From NCBI GenBank assembly GCA_947476695.1, contig CANJRD010000003.1:266449-330448 (forward strand): a stretch of DNA of 64,000 nt. The letters are read 5' to 3'. The notes below the pieces were generated by a model, which saw nothing but the letters and a program-made list of their open reading frames with translations, was not told the DNA's origin and searched no databases. A program made the position numbers and the translations under genes. The DNA comes from Rhodospirillaceae bacterium. GTDB taxonomy: Bacteria; Pseudomonadota; Alphaproteobacteria; Rhodospirillales; Rhodospirillaceae. Shown here one piece after another: positions 20,272-28,817 of the stretch; position 1 is the first letter of the stretch, and each line of letters opens with the position of its first letter.

Positions 20272-20296
20272 GGAACAAAGAACTTAGCGCAACGTT
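20272..20296 (+). promoter_or_regulatory. EcfG-type general stress promoter for the CsbD gene
   Basis: GGAAC (20272-20276), exactly 16 bases, then CGTT (20293-20296) matches the known EcfG consensus GGAAC-N16/17-CGTT of the alphaproteobacterial general stress response. It lies 57 bases upstream of the CsbD start codon. A ribosome binding site, AAGGAG at 20341-20346, completes the unit. Confidence 0.8.
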
Positions 20297-20353
20297 TGTC
20301 ATAGGTAAGCGCGCAGTGATTGGTACTGCGCCGTAATTTTAAGGAGACGTACC

Positions 20354-20539
20354 ATGGATAAGGATCGTATTGCAGGCGCGGCGAAGTCGGCCGGCGGCAG
20401 CGCCAAGGAAGCCGCTGGTAAGCTGATTGGCGATAAGCAGATGCAGGCTGAAGGCACCGCCAAGAAAGTCGAAGGCAAGATTCAGAACGCCGTCGGCCAG
20501 ACAAAAGATGCCATCCGCGACGCCGCGAAGAAGCACTAA
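20354..20539 (+). CDS. CsbD family stress protein
   Basis: This 61-residue, lysine- and alanine-rich protein is a CsbD-family member. The pattern MDKDRIAGAAKSAGGSAKEA, then GKLIGDKQMQAEGTAKKVEG, is typical. It is highly charged and lacks hydrophobic segments, and its family is often among the most induced in general stress, though the molecular function is unknown. AAGGAG is eight bases upstream of the ATG. An EcfG promoter-like element sits in front and a strong terminator behind, so it is a single-gene stress-regulated unit. Confidence 0.95.
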   Translation: MDKDRIAGAAKSAGGSAKEAAGKLIGDKQMQAEGTAKKVEGKIQNAVGQTKDAIRDAAKKH

Positions 20540-20569
20540 AACCCTCGTCTCTTTGGGGACGGGTGACGG

Positions 20570-20600
20570 AAAAAGGGGCGTCCTAGCGGCGCCCCTTTTT
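20570..20600. terminator. rho-independent terminator of csbD and DUF1302 gene
   Basis: AAAAAGGGGCG and CGCCCCTTTTT form an 11-bp stem with a nine-base loop, between the convergent CsbD gene and the DUF1302 gene. Confidence 0.92.
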
Positions 20601-20610
20601 CTTTGCGCGT

Positions 20611-22296
20611 TCAGAATGTGCGCTGGACGCTTACCGAGATGTAATCGCGGTCGGCGAAAGGCTGAACTCTTCTCGATCCGAGAAACCGCGTCATCGCGAA
20701 GGTGCCGCGCCACAAGGCCCGATAGACGGCGCTCACCCCGACTGTCACATCACCGGCATCCCCCGACTGCGACGAGTCGACACTCGACCGCCCGACCAGA
20801 CCGTGGCCGAAACTCATCGGCAGACTCAGATCTAGTCCCGGCAGCACCGCGAAGTAGCGCGGCTCGAATAAGACACGCAGGCTGGCCGCAAAGCGCGTAC
20901 GCGCCGGGTCCAAAGCTTGTGGGTTGACCCCAACGTGCAGACGACGGTTTGCGGCAACCTCAACAGATACGTCCGCTGTCCGCCATAACGTACTCGGCGA
21001 CAGCGTCCTGTTCATCGACACCTGCGCATGCAGGCTTTCGCCGCGCGGATACAAAATAGAAGACGCAGCCATCCCCGACGCAGCAATCAGGGCCGATGAC
21101 ACAAAAGGCATATTACGGCGAACGGAGACTTCGCCCGCCGCCGAACTGTCACCGAGATACGTATTGAAGCTGGCACCGTAGGTTTCAATACCGCGCGGGT
21201 AGACGAGCGCGTAGGTGCCGACACTGCCCAAGCGGAGTCCGACACCAAACGGATATCCGCGCAAGTTGGAAGGGCCGCTCGCGCCGCCGATAATCCCCGG
21301 CGTATAGCCATAAGCCTCCGGTCGTTCGATTTGTGACGCCACGGCCAAAGGCACCGCGGCACTCACGGCGCGCGGCATCAGATAAATCTGCGGATCGCGC
21401 GCATGGAAGCGCATCGCATAGAGGCCCCAGTCGACCATACCGCCGCTGAAGCGCGCCGAGAGACCGAACTGGCCGTTCGCGCCGGGCGTCGCATCGGCCT
21501 GGCGGGTCAGATACTGATCGCGGGCAACATAGAGGCGATACCCGCCAGCATCGAGGAAATTTCCGGTGCTGAAGAAACTCCCAGCCCCCGGCAGACGCGT
21601 CTTGCGCCACTCAAGCTGATAGTAAGCGGCGAAATACAGATTGGCGCGCGGCTGATAGCCGGCGGAGATCTGTGCGACGGGCATGAAGACTTCTTGCGCG
21701 CGTACCGCCGGGACACTTGCGGCCTTGATCGCATCGATGGGCGCTTGTCCGGCCGCGATGCCGTTGCCGGCGAAGAACAGACTCTCGCCCCAGAGCACGG
21801 TGTGACGTCCGGCACGGACCGTGAGCGGCGCACCGTTCACCTCGAACACCCCATAAACAAAGCCGTTCAGAAGTTCGACACGGCGGCCATGCAGATTGCG
21901 CACCGCGGTCGGGAATTCCGCCGGCCCTGGATAGAAGGCCGCCGGCAAAGCGCGATCGACGTGTATGGGCTGGTTGTAGACGTTGTCGTACCAGGCCGCC
22001 GCGCTCGCCTCTGCGCCCCAGTCATCGTGCGCGATTCCGAGTTCCGACAAAAGGTCGAGCCGGTTTGAAACAAGCCCCTGTGAGAAATTGCGATCGCCGA
22101 GATCGCTGTTGGGATCGGAAATCAACGCCCGATCCGCCCGATCCAATCGCCATGCGGCGCTATACTTGAACGTGTTGTCCCACCGCACGACGAGATCGTC
22201 GTTGCGCAGGACTTCCACCGCCCCGGCAGGCATTGTGGCAGACAGGACAGCGACGACCGGCAGCGCCGTAACGCCGCCGCCCCACCACGCAGTCAT
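20611..22296 (-). CDS. DUF1302 family outer-membrane protein
   Basis: The 561-residue product starts with a Sec signal peptide (VTALPVVAVLSATMPAGAVE). It continues with the DUF1302 pattern: VRWDNTFKYSAAWRL, NFSQGLVSNRLDLLSE, then TVRAGRHTVLWGESLFFAGN, followed by many alternating strands to an aromatic C-terminus (SVQRTF). Such proteins are predicted beta-barrels or outer-membrane lipid-handling proteins. DUF1302 genes usually sit beside DUF1329 and RND exporters in steroid or lipid degraders. Here DUF1329 is adjacent but divergent, and no RND gene is present. The start at 22296 is chosen because longer starts would run through the divergent gene. An in-frame GTG lies two codons upstream. No strong ribosome binding site is visible. 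Confidence 0.85.
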   Translation of the reverse strand: MTAWWGGGVTALPVVAVLSATMPAGAVEVLRNDDLVVRWDNTFKYSAAWRLDRADRALISDPNSDLGDRNFSQGLVSNRLDLLSELGIAHDDWGAEASAAAWYDNVYNQPIHVDRALPAAFYPGPAEFPTAVRNLHGRRVELLNGFVYGVFEVNGAPLTVRAGRHTVLWGESLFFAGNGIAAGQAPIDAIKAASVPAVRAQEVFMPVAQISAGYQPRANLYFAAYYQLEWRKTRLPGAGSFFSTGNFLDAGGYRLYVARDQYLTRQADATPGANGQFGLSARFSGGMVDWGLYAMRFHARDPQIYLMPRAVSAAVPLAVASQIERPEAYGYTPGIIGGASGPSNLRGYPFGVGLRLGSVGTYALVYPRGIETYGASFNTYLGDSSAAGEVSVRRNMPFVSSALIAASGMAASSILYPRGESLHAQVSMNRTLSPSTLWRTADVSVEVAANRRLHVGVNPQALDPARTRFAASLRVLFEPRYFAVLPGLDLSLPMSFGHGLVGRSSVDSSQSGDAGDVTVGVSAVYRALWRGTFAMTRFLGSRRVQPFADRDYISVSVQRTF

Positions 22297-22357
22297 GTTC
22301 ACGCGGCTTTTTAACACGCCATCAATCGTCTGGTTCCCACCCGAGGCGCACCCTATC

Positions 22358-23758
22358 ATGGGCCTAGACTTTCGGGGACTCTTGGTCCGGGATTGCTGTT
22401 TGTCGCGCGGCGTCGTCATCTGTTGCATGCTTCTCGCCCTCTGTGCCGCGAGCGTCGCGGCGCGAGCGGGCGTGCCTGCCGATACGGCTGAAGCACTGAA
22501 GGGCCGCCTCACCCCGATGGGCGCCGAGCGGGCCGGTACACCGGATGGCGCGATCCCCGCCTGGGACGGCGGCTTCGTTGCAACGGCACCGGGCTACCGC
22601 CAGGGTGATCCCCGGCCTGATCCCTTCGCGGCTGAAAAACCGTTATTTGAGATCACCGCCGCCAATCTTTCGGCGCATGCCGAGCGCCTGCCTGAAGGTG
22701 TGAAGGCGGTGTTCGCCAAATTCCCGGATTACCGCATGCGTATCTATCCCACGCATCGCAGCGCCGCGGCGCCGCAGGCGGTCTACGACAACATCTTCCG
22801 CAATGCGACGAATGCCCGGCCCGTGCCCGAAGGCCTGGCGTTCGGGGTCGATGGCGCCGCCGGCGGCATCCCCTTCCCTATTCCACAAACCGGCCTTGAG
22901 GTGGTGTGGAATCACCTGCTGGCGTTTTGGGGCACAGCCCGCGAAGCGCGGCTCAGCACCTATGTGGTCTCCAAGGCCGGGATCGACCTGACGGCAACAT
23001 ACCGCGAAGTCGCTGACTTCCCATACTACTACCCCGGCGCCGAGCCCGGTTCCTTCGGGCCGTATTACTTCAAGACCAGTCACGTCGAGGAAGCGCCGGC
23101 CGCACGGTATGGCGAAGCCTATCTCGCCTGGCAGCCGATCAACATCGCACGGACCAAGTTTTCGGCCTGGCGCTATCTACCCGGCGAACGCCGTGTGCGC
23201 CGCGGCCCATCGCTGTCATACGACACGCCGGATTCCGAAGCTGCCGGCTTCGTGACCCTCGACGAATACTACATGTTCTTCGGCGGCCCCGATCGCTACG
23301 ACTGGAAGCTGATGGGTAAGCGCGAGATGTACGTGCCGTACAATAACAATGCGCTTCCGACGAGGCCCGTGAAAGACGTACTCGGCCCGACACACGCCAA
23401 TCCGGACTTGCTGCGCTATGAGCTTCACCGCGTGTGGGTTGTCGAAGCCACGTTGGCGAAAGGCAAGCAGCATGTCGCCCCCCGGCGGCGGTTGTACATC
23501 GACGAGGATACTTGGTTCGTCGTCTATTCGGAGAGTTGGGACGACGAAGGGCATCTGTGGAAATTCGCCCATTCCTCGATGTATCTGATGCCGGATTTGC
23601 CGGCTGTCGTGCCCGCCGGGCAGTTCGTCTACGATCTGATTGCAAGTGTTTACGTCTATAGCTTCGCGTTCAACGAAATGCCTGCGATCAGGATTACAGC
23701 GCCTCATCCGGCGACATCGCTGAGTCCGGAAGGCCTGGCCGCCGAAGCTAGGCGCTGA
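22358..23758 (+). CDS. DUF1329 family exported protein
   Basis: The 466-residue protein matches the DUF1329 family, distant relatives of the LolA/LolB lipoprotein-carrier fold. A signal peptide near residues 12-40 (VVICCMLLALCAASVAARA) is followed by LKGRLTPMGAERAGTPDG and IPAWDGGF, which are strong family markers. RRLYIDEDTWFVVYSESWDD lies in the C-terminal half. GAGGCG precedes the ATG at 22358. The frame is open to 21983, but that part overlaps the DUF1302 gene. The 61-base gap to the divergent DUF1302 gene must hold both promoters. The DUF1302/DUF1329 association suggests a shared envelope function with hydrophobic substrates. Confidence 0.88.
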   Translation: MGLDFRGLLVRDCCLSRGVVICCMLLALCAASVAARAGVPADTAEALKGRLTPMGAERAGTPDGAIPAWDGGFVATAPGYRQGDPRPDPFAAEKPLFEITAANLSAHAERLPEGVKAVFAKFPDYRMRIYPTHRSAAAPQAVYDNIFRNATNARPVPEGLAFGVDGAAGGIPFPIPQTGLEVVWNHLLAFWGTAREARLSTYVVSKAGIDLTATYREVADFPYYYPGAEPGSFGPYYFKTSHVEEAPAARYGEAYLAWQPINIARTKFSAWRYLPGERRVRRGPSLSYDTPDSEAAGFVTLDEYYMFFGGPDRYDWKLMGKREMYVPYNNNALPTRPVKDVLGPTHANPDLLRYELHRVWVVEATLAKGKQHVAPRRRLYIDEDTWFVVYSESWDDEGHLWKFAHSSMYLMPDLPAVVPAGQFVYDLIASVYVYSFAFNEMPAIRITAPHPATSLSPEGLAAEARR

Positions 23759-24497
23759 GGCCCGCGTAGGCCAGCGTGGCGAGGCGCAGCATTTCGCCGG
23801 CATTCACTTCCGCCAGCATCACCGCGCTCAAGACTTCGTCCTGCCAGACGCACACGCGCACGGTGTCGCGCTTCAGCATCTCGAACTCTTCCTCGCCGTT
23901 GGAGTGACGCAGGTAGAGCGTGAACACACGCTTTTGCGAATCCTCATAGTCGAGCTTGACGGCCTTGCCGCCCGGCATGCCGCTGTAAACGCGATAGCGG
24001 GCGAAGGCGAAACCGAACTTGCCCATATCGGGCACTTTCACCGGCAAGCCGAGCGCCGCTTTTAACGCGGAGTCGGCGGCAACGCGGTCGCCGACACCGC
24101 CGAGGTCGAGATTGAAAGTCTCGTTCCGGGCGCCGAAGGCTTCGGCGATCAGGCCTTCGTCGTCGTGAGGACGCAGACGCTGATAGCTCTGCCATCCGAC
24201 AAAGGCGACAGCCGCGCTGGCCGCCAGGGCCATTGCCGCACGCCGCGGGAGTTCGCGGCGGCCCGGGCTGCGCGCCCGCGCGATCATGCCGTGCCAATGC
24301 GCCGGCACCGGCTCCGCGATCAACGGACCATAGGCCGACGACAGCAGCGCCTTGTCCGCGCGATAGGCCGCGACCTTGGCCTGTAAATCAGCCTGATACT
24401 GCAGCAGCACCGCGATGTCGGCGGCCCGGATCGGATCCAGTTCGCCGTCGATGAAGGCGTGCAGCTCTTCGTCGGTGATCAAATCACGTTCGGTCAT
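23748..24497 (-). CDS. anti-sigma factor (transmembrane)
   Basis: The 249-residue protein has the anti-sigma layout. The N-terminal cytoplasmic segment ITDEELHAFIDGELDPIRAA is characteristic. A single transmembrane helix lies near residues 86-103 (AAMALAASAAVAFVGWQS), and the periplasmic domain is about 145 residues with one cysteine (VRVCVWQDE). It lacks the His-Cys-Cys zinc motif of the ZAS subgroup. The start codon overlaps the sigma gene's stop by four bases (ATGA), so the two are translationally coupled. It should bind the ECF sigma factor and release it on an envelope signal. Its end overlaps the convergent DUF1329 gene by 11 bases. Confidence 0.85.
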   Translation of the reverse strand: MTERDLITDEELHAFIDGELDPIRAADIAVLLQYQADLQAKVAAYRADKALLSSAYGPLIAEPVPAHWHGMIARARSPGRRELPRRAAMALAASAAVAFVGWQSYQRLRPHDDEGLIAEAFGARNETFNLDLGGVGDRVAADSALKAALGLPVKVPDMGKFGFAFARYRVYSGMPGGKAVKLDYEDSQKRVFTLYLRHSNGEEEFEMLKRDTVRVCVWQDEVLSAVMLAEVNAGEMLRLATLAYAGLSA

Positions 24498-25036
24498 TTC
24501 AAACGGCTCACTTTCAGGCCGTCCCCTAGAGACGCTTGTACCCGTTCATTTTCGTCCATCGCCTGACGAAGTTTTTCGCGGGCCCGCGCCAAGCGCGACA
24601 TGACGGTGCCGATCGGCATGCCCAATTCCTCGGCAACCTCGCGGTAGTTCAAGCCTTCCAAGCCAACCAGCAGAAGCACCTGCCGGTGCTCGAGGCTCAG
24701 CGTTCCCATCGCCCGATCGAAATCGAGCACGGCGACATAGTCCCGGCCGGGCGACTCCCGCAGCATGTCGACCACATCGAGTCCAACGTGGACGCCCTGA
24801 CGGCGCTGGCGGCGCAGGTCGTCCACATAGAGATTATGCAGGATTGTGCGTAGCCAACCGCCGATACGCTGGATGTCCTCAAGTTTGGAGGCCTGGCGCA
24901 GGGCCCGCTCGATGCAATCCTGCAGCAGGTCATCGGCAGCGGTAGCATTCCGCACCAAAGCCAAGGCATAGCGCCGCAAGGCCGGCAGTTGGGCTGCCAT
25001 AGCCGTTGCGAACGGATCCGTCTGTCGAACGGTCAC
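24494..25036 (-). CDS. ECF RNA polymerase sigma factor
   Basis: The 180-residue protein is an extracytoplasmic-function sigma factor with region 2 (DDLLQDCIERALRQASKL, residues 35-52, and GGWLRTILHNLYVDDLRR) and region 4 (LSLEHRQVLLLVGLEGLNYR, about 113-132, then MPIGTVMSRLARAREKLRQA). These bind core polymerase and the -10/-35 elements. It is co-transcribed with the anti-sigma gene. It has no PhyR/NepR neighbours, so it is not evidently the EcfG that would use the promoter at 20272. Its own promoter probably lies at 25037-25160. Confidence 0.93.
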   Translation of the reverse strand: MTVRQTDPFATAMAAQLPALRRYALALVRNATAADDLLQDCIERALRQASKLEDIQRIGGWLRTILHNLYVDDLRRQRRQGVHVGLDVVDMLRESPGRDYVAVLDFDRAMGTLSLEHRQVLLLVGLEGLNYREVAEELGMPIGTVMSRLARAREKLRQAMDENERVQASLGDGLKVSRLK

Positions 25037-25363
25037 GCCGCTTGCCCCAGTCCTACTTCCGGCTGCCGGCGCATGGTAAAATCGCGCTCAGCCATCAAAA
25101 CCTGTCTCGCCGAGGGGTTGCAACGCCCCACGTCGCCCGTTCGTAGATGATGACGGAAAACTGAGGCAAAATATTCCCCGCCTCAGAACAGATTTTTTCG
25201 GAATAGGTCCGGACTGTTCAACGTCTTGGTGGAGACGATACCGGGGCAAGGAATGCACGGTTAAGCCGCCCGGGCGACTGACGCCGCGACGCGGCTTTAA
25301 CAGACTTAAAAGGGCTTTCGGACCAATGTACCGGTCACGGCGCCCGCATTTTGGAGGGAAAAA
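25037..25363. other. divergent promoter region, ECF sigma and secreted protein
   Basis: The 327 bases hold promoters for the sigma operon (leftward) and the secreted-protein gene (rightward). A perfect 7-bp inverted repeat, CTGAGGC/GCCTCAG, is at 25161-25186, followed by a T-run. GGAAT-N17-CGTC at 25200-25225 could be an ECF-type promoter, but it deviates from the consensus and is weak evidence. Confidence 0.4.
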
Positions 25364-26338
25364 ATGCGTAGCTCGCTTCACCTGATCGCCGCGCTTCTTG
25401 CCAGCGTCGCCATGCCGGCGCTCGCGGCCGACAACATTCCGACCCTCGACATCAGCCCCTTCCTGGCCGGCCAGGCGCCGAACGGCTTTGGAGCGACGCC
25501 TCCTGCCGCTGCCGCGCCGGTCGAGAAGCAGGCCGCAGCCGCGATCGAGAAGCCAAAGGCCCTGAACGGTACGCTCTATGCGGTGGTCGCCCCGACCTAC
25601 AGCGGCAATACGACGTCGTACATCCGCCTGTTCAATGGCGCGACGGCCACAAGCACCTTCAGCATCAGTGTCGTCGGCTCGCCGAGCGGCATCAATTACG
25701 GAACGGCGTCGATCACGGTCCCATCGAATGCCTCACCTCAGTATTCCATCGGCGAAATCGTAACGGCGGCCCGCGCCGGCAGCTTGACGGGCGGCGACAC
25801 CAGCTATGCCCTGTACATCCAGAACGCGGATTCCACGGCGGGCTATCAGCACGTCACGTACAACAGCAGCAACTCGTTCTTCGAGAACAACAGCATCTGC
25901 GCCAACCTGCTCAGCCCGACGGTCGTATCGATCAATAACGCGCAGGTCCTGACCAACGTCCACACCTCGCGCCTCTCGGCGTTCCCGAGCACGATTACGT
26001 TGTCGAATTACTGGAATGCTCCCGTCACCTATCGCCTGACGGTCCGCGACGCCCTTACCGGCGGCCTGATCGGCCAGATGAATGTGACAGCGCAAGCCAA
26101 CGCCACGTACAGCATTCCGGAAAGCCAGCTTGAGTCGACGATTCCGTTCACCCCGACCGCCAATCAGTCGCACGTAAACGTGTTTATCGTTGACATCAGC
26201 GGCTCGCCGCCGAATGCCCTGTCTGGCGTATCGATCACCAACAACGTCCTGGCTGCGCAAATCAACATGTCGACGGCTTGCGCCGTCAACGCGATGAGCA
26301 CCAACGTCGGTGGCGGCGGCGGGTTTAGCGGCTACTAA
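25364..26338 (+). CDS. secreted Ser/Thr/Asn-rich protein of unknown function
   Basis: The 324-residue protein is not recognised. A Sec signal peptide (LIAALLASVAMPALAA) ends near residue 22. A proline/alanine-rich linker follows to about residue 65, then a domain rich in Ser, Thr, Asn and Tyr with repeated strand-like stretches (GTLYAVVAPTYSGNTTSYIR, TVRDALTGGLIGQMNV). The C-terminus is a short glycine-rich tail (NVGGGGGFSGY). Two internal cysteines, near residues 183 and 308, could pair. The composition suits an extracellular or cell-surface beta-sandwich protein. GGAGGG precedes the ATG. It diverges from the ECF sigma pair, which makes it a candidate target of that sigma factor. It overlaps the cytochrome b561 gene by four bases at the convergent ends. 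Confidence 0.7.
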   Translation: MRSSLHLIAALLASVAMPALAADNIPTLDISPFLAGQAPNGFGATPPAAAAPVEKQAAAAIEKPKALNGTLYAVVAPTYSGNTTSYIRLFNGATATSTFSISVVGSPSGINYGTASITVPSNASPQYSIGEIVTAARAGSLTGGDTSYALYIQNADSTAGYQHVTYNSSNSFFENNSICANLLSPTVVSINNAQVLTNVHTSRLSAFPSTITLSNYWNAPVTYRLTVRDALTGGLIGQMNVTAQANATYSIPESQLESTIPFTPTANQSHVNVFIVDISGSPPNALSGVSITNNVLAAQINMSTACAVNAMSTNVGGGGGFSGY

Positions 26339-26886
26339 GCCCGCTCATTCCGCTGCGGCCACATCCGCGCCAGAATGCCGTCGCGCAGGACAAATCGATG
26401 ATACAGAGCAGCGCCCACATGCGCGACGACAAGGGCGATCAGCACCCATTGCCCGTAGATGTGCATGTCATGCGTGATGCGCGCGAGTTCGCTGTCCAGC
26501 GGCGAGAGCTGGGGCACGGTGAACAGGTTGAAGAAGCTGGTCTGACGGCCGCGCGCGGCGCCCGAAAGGTAGCCGGAGATCGGCATCCCCAGGGTGATGG
26601 CATAGAGCGCGAAGTGCGTCCCCCATGCGGCGAGGCGCTGGAAAGTGGTCATGCTGCCCGGCAGCGGCGGCGCCCTGTGCGAGAAACGCCATACCAAGCG
26701 GAAGGCCGTCAGGATCAGGATCGTCAGCCCGACGGACTTATGAATCATCAGCGTGAAATCTTTGGTAGCCCCAGCCTCCATCGCTTCCCGTGCCCATCCC
26801 AGGATCACGACAGTCACTGCGAATACGGCGATGCCCCAGTGCAGGGCAATCGCGACGGGGCCAAAGCGGGTCGGTTTGTTTTCCAT
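26335..26886 (-). CDS. cytochrome b561 family diheme membrane protein
   Basis: The 183-residue protein has four hydrophobic helices (about residues 13-32, 47-66, 88-108 and 145-165). Histidines placed for two b-type hemes are His16 (ALHWG), His49 (HKSVG), His91, His142, His156 and His163. This is the bacterial cytochrome b561 pattern. Such proteins exchange electrons between ubiquinol and periplasmic cytochromes. It is divergent from the c-type cytochrome operon (26958-31055), with only 71 bases between, and would be the natural quinone-side entry or exit for that chain. No separate CymA/NapC homologue is present nearby. Confidence 0.9.
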   Translation of the reverse strand: MENKPTRFGPVAIALHWGIAVFAVTVVILGWAREAMEAGATKDFTLMIHKSVGLTILILTAFRLVWRFSHRAPPLPGSMTTFQRLAAWGTHFALYAITLGMPISGYLSGAARGRQTSFFNLFTVPQLSPLDSELARITHDMHIYGQWVLIALVVAHVGAALYHRFVLRDGILARMWPQRNERA

Positions 26887-26957
26887 AAAAGACCTGTTTC
26901 ACATTTCGGCGGTCGAGTTCAATCTGAATTGCAACCGCGATCGTGCTGGGGGAGGCC

Positions 26958-27893
26958 ATGAACGTGATGCTGCGCGCAACTGCCATCCTGCTGGCGGCGA
27001 TGGCGTCGGCGAGTTGGCCGGCCGCTGCTGTCGACTGGACCAAAGTGCCCGGCAAGAATATCACGCTGTTCTATCCCGCACAGATGTCATGGGAATTGAT
27101 CCTGACCCAGGGCGAGCACAGTGGCGCCGACAAGTTCCGCGGCGGCAAGAACTGCCGTGAATGTCACGAAGGCGAGGAAGAGGCCTCCGGCAAGCTGCTG
27201 GTCGCCGACAAAAAGCTGGAACACGCGCCCATCGCCGGAAAACCCGGTTCGATCAAGGCGACCGTGAAGGCCGCGCACGATGCCGACAACCTGCATATGC
27301 GCATCGAGTTCAATCCCGGTTCACAGCCTGACGCCGGCATGGACAAGGACTTCGCGACCAAGGTCGCCGTCATGTTCGACGACGGTAAAGTCGCGGAAGC
27401 CACGCGCGGCGGCTGTTGGGGCGCGTGTCATGATGATTCCGCGCGCATGGCCTCGGCCGGGACGGCTGAAACCACAAAGTATCTCACCCGCTCGCGCGTG
27501 AAGATGGCGCGCACCGGCGGCCCCGACATCAAGCCGGCGGACGAAATCCAGAAGATGCACGACGGGGGGCAGTTCCTTGAGTACTGGCAGGCGAAGCTCA
27601 ACCCCGGCGCTGCGCCGGTCTTCGTCGACGGCACAGTGCTTGAGAAACGCCAGGAAAATGCGTCGGCGGCAGTGAACGGCACGGCAACGTTCGAGAACGG
27701 CGTTTGGGCTGTAGAGTTCGTGCGTAAGCTCAACGCCGGTGTCGGCCATAAGACCTTCGCGCCCGGCCAGACTTATACCCTGGGCTTCTCGCTGCATGCC
27801 GGACATGCGGCCAAGCGCTATCACTACGTATCGCTGGAGAAGACGCTGGTCATCGATCAGGGCAGCGGCGACCTCATCGCGCGCGCGAACTAG
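26958..27893 (+). CDS. periplasmic c-type cytochrome, ethylbenzene-dehydrogenase-like heme domain
   Basis: The 311-residue exported cytochrome starts with a Sec signal (ATAILLAAMASASWPAAA). One canonical heme site is CRECH at residues 66-70. A second, looser site is CWGACH at 153-158 (three residues between the cysteines). The second half resembles the DMSO reductase/ethylbenzene dehydrogenase heme-binding domain: ATVKAAHDADNLHMRIEF, FDDGKVAEATRGGCWGACHD, YWQAKLNPG and TLGFSLHAGHAAKRYHYVSL. Gene order suggests a soluble or membrane-associated periplasmic carrier between cytochrome b561 and the decaheme protein. GGGGGAGG lies upstream of ATG 26958, which is preferred to an upstream GTG at 26943. 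Confidence 0.85.
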   Translation: MNVMLRATAILLAAMASASWPAAAVDWTKVPGKNITLFYPAQMSWELILTQGEHSGADKFRGGKNCRECHEGEEEASGKLLVADKKLEHAPIAGKPGSIKATVKAAHDADNLHMRIEFNPGSQPDAGMDKDFATKVAVMFDDGKVAEATRGGCWGACHDDSARMASAGTAETTKYLTRSRVKMARTGGPDIKPADEIQKMHDGGQFLEYWQAKLNPGAAPVFVDGTVLEKRQENASAAVNGTATFENGVWAVEFVRKLNAGVGHKTFAPGQTYTLGFSLHAGHAAKRYHYVSLEKTLVIDQGSGDLIARAN

Positions 27894-27902
27894 GCGGGGC
27901 CT

Positions 27903-28814
27903 GTGCTGAAGTCAATTCTCCTCACCCTCGCGATCCTGTTCGCCACTCCGCAGCTCGTGTTTGCCCAAGGGCAGAGCGATCCGAAAGAGGTCAAGACCTG
28001 CACGAACTGCCACGACACACCGGCGGTCCTCGGCGTGCTTCATACCGCGCACGGCGTGAAAGCGGATACCCGCACCAAGATCGGCGAAGAGGGCTGCCAG
28101 TCCTGTCACGGCGAAAGCACCGCGCACGCGGGGCGCCCACCGGAGGGCCAGCCGCGCCCGAAGCCGGCGGTCGTCTTCAGCGGACCCGCCGCCTCACCCG
28201 TCGCGGAGCGCAACAAGGCCTGTAGCGGGTGCCATCAAGGCGGCGAAGTCGTGCACTGGGCCGGCAGCGCACACGATACCGCCGACGTCCCCTGCTCCGC
28301 CTGTCATGCCTCGCATAAGACGCAAGATCCGGTACTGGGCAAAACGACCCAGGCGCCGATCTGCTTCACCTGTCACGCCGAACAGCGCGCCGCAGCCGTG
28401 AAGCCGTCACACCACCCGGTGACGGAAGGCGTCATGAGCTGCTCGGATTGTCACAACCCGATGGGCTCCACCGGCCCACATCTGCTGCGCGCCGACACGG
28501 TGAACGATACCTGTTACGGCTGCCATGACGAGAAGCGCGGGCCGTTCCTATGGGAACACGCGCCGGTGACCGAAGACTGCACCATCTGTCACACCCCGCA
28601 CGGCTCCGTGCAACCCACGCTGCTGAAACAACGCGCGCCGTATCTCTGCGAGAACTGCCATAACTCGAGCGCGCACTCGAGCCAGCCGCTCAGCGGCGCT
28701 AACCTGCCGGGCCGTCCGCAAGCTGCGCGCCAGCTGGTGCTGCATGGCTGCGTGAACTGCCACAGCGAGGTGCATGGCTCGAACCACCCCTCCGGCATCC
28801 GCATGGGGCGCTAG
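27903..28814 (+). CDS. decaheme c-type cytochrome, DmsE/MtrA type
   Basis: The 303-residue protein has a signal peptide (residues 1-22) and ten CxxCH heme motifs. The first cysteine of each is at residue 33, 65, 107, 131, 154, 180, 204, 226, 249 and 283. Ten hemes in about 280 residues is the DmsE/MtrA/MtoA/PioA architecture, a heme wire that spans the outer membrane inside an MtrB-type barrel and moves electrons across it. The GTG start is nine bases after the previous gene. The next gene encodes the barrel after only three bases, so the two form the core porin-cytochrome complex. No outer-surface decaheme (MtrC/OmcA) is present. Confidence 0.95.
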   Translation: MLKSILLTLAILFATPQLVFAQGQSDPKEVKTCTNCHDTPAVLGVLHTAHGVKADTRTKIGEEGCQSCHGESTAHAGRPPEGQPRPKPAVVFSGPAASPVAERNKACSGCHQGGEVVHWAGSAHDTADVPCSACHASHKTQDPVLGKTTQAPICFTCHAEQRAAAVKPSHHPVTEGVMSCSDCHNPMGSTGPHLLRADTVNDTCYGCHDEKRGPFLWEHAPVTEDCTICHTPHGSVQPTLLKQRAPYLCENCHNSSAHSSQPLSGANLPGRPQAARQLVLHGCVNCHSEVHGSNHPSGIRMGR

Positions 28815-28817
28815 AGC

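Noticed and set aside
21983..22357. N-terminal extension of the DUF1329 frame
   Set aside because: It overlaps the DUF1302 gene and has no signal peptide at its start.
22297..22512. Long N-terminal extension of the DUF1302 reading frame
   Set aside because: It runs through the divergent gene's coding region and lacks a signal peptide; the shorter start gives one.
25161..25186. Inverted repeat CTGAGGC/GCCTCAG as a terminator
   Set aside because: It lies in a divergent promoter region with no upstream gene to terminate; an operator or chance hairpin is more likely.
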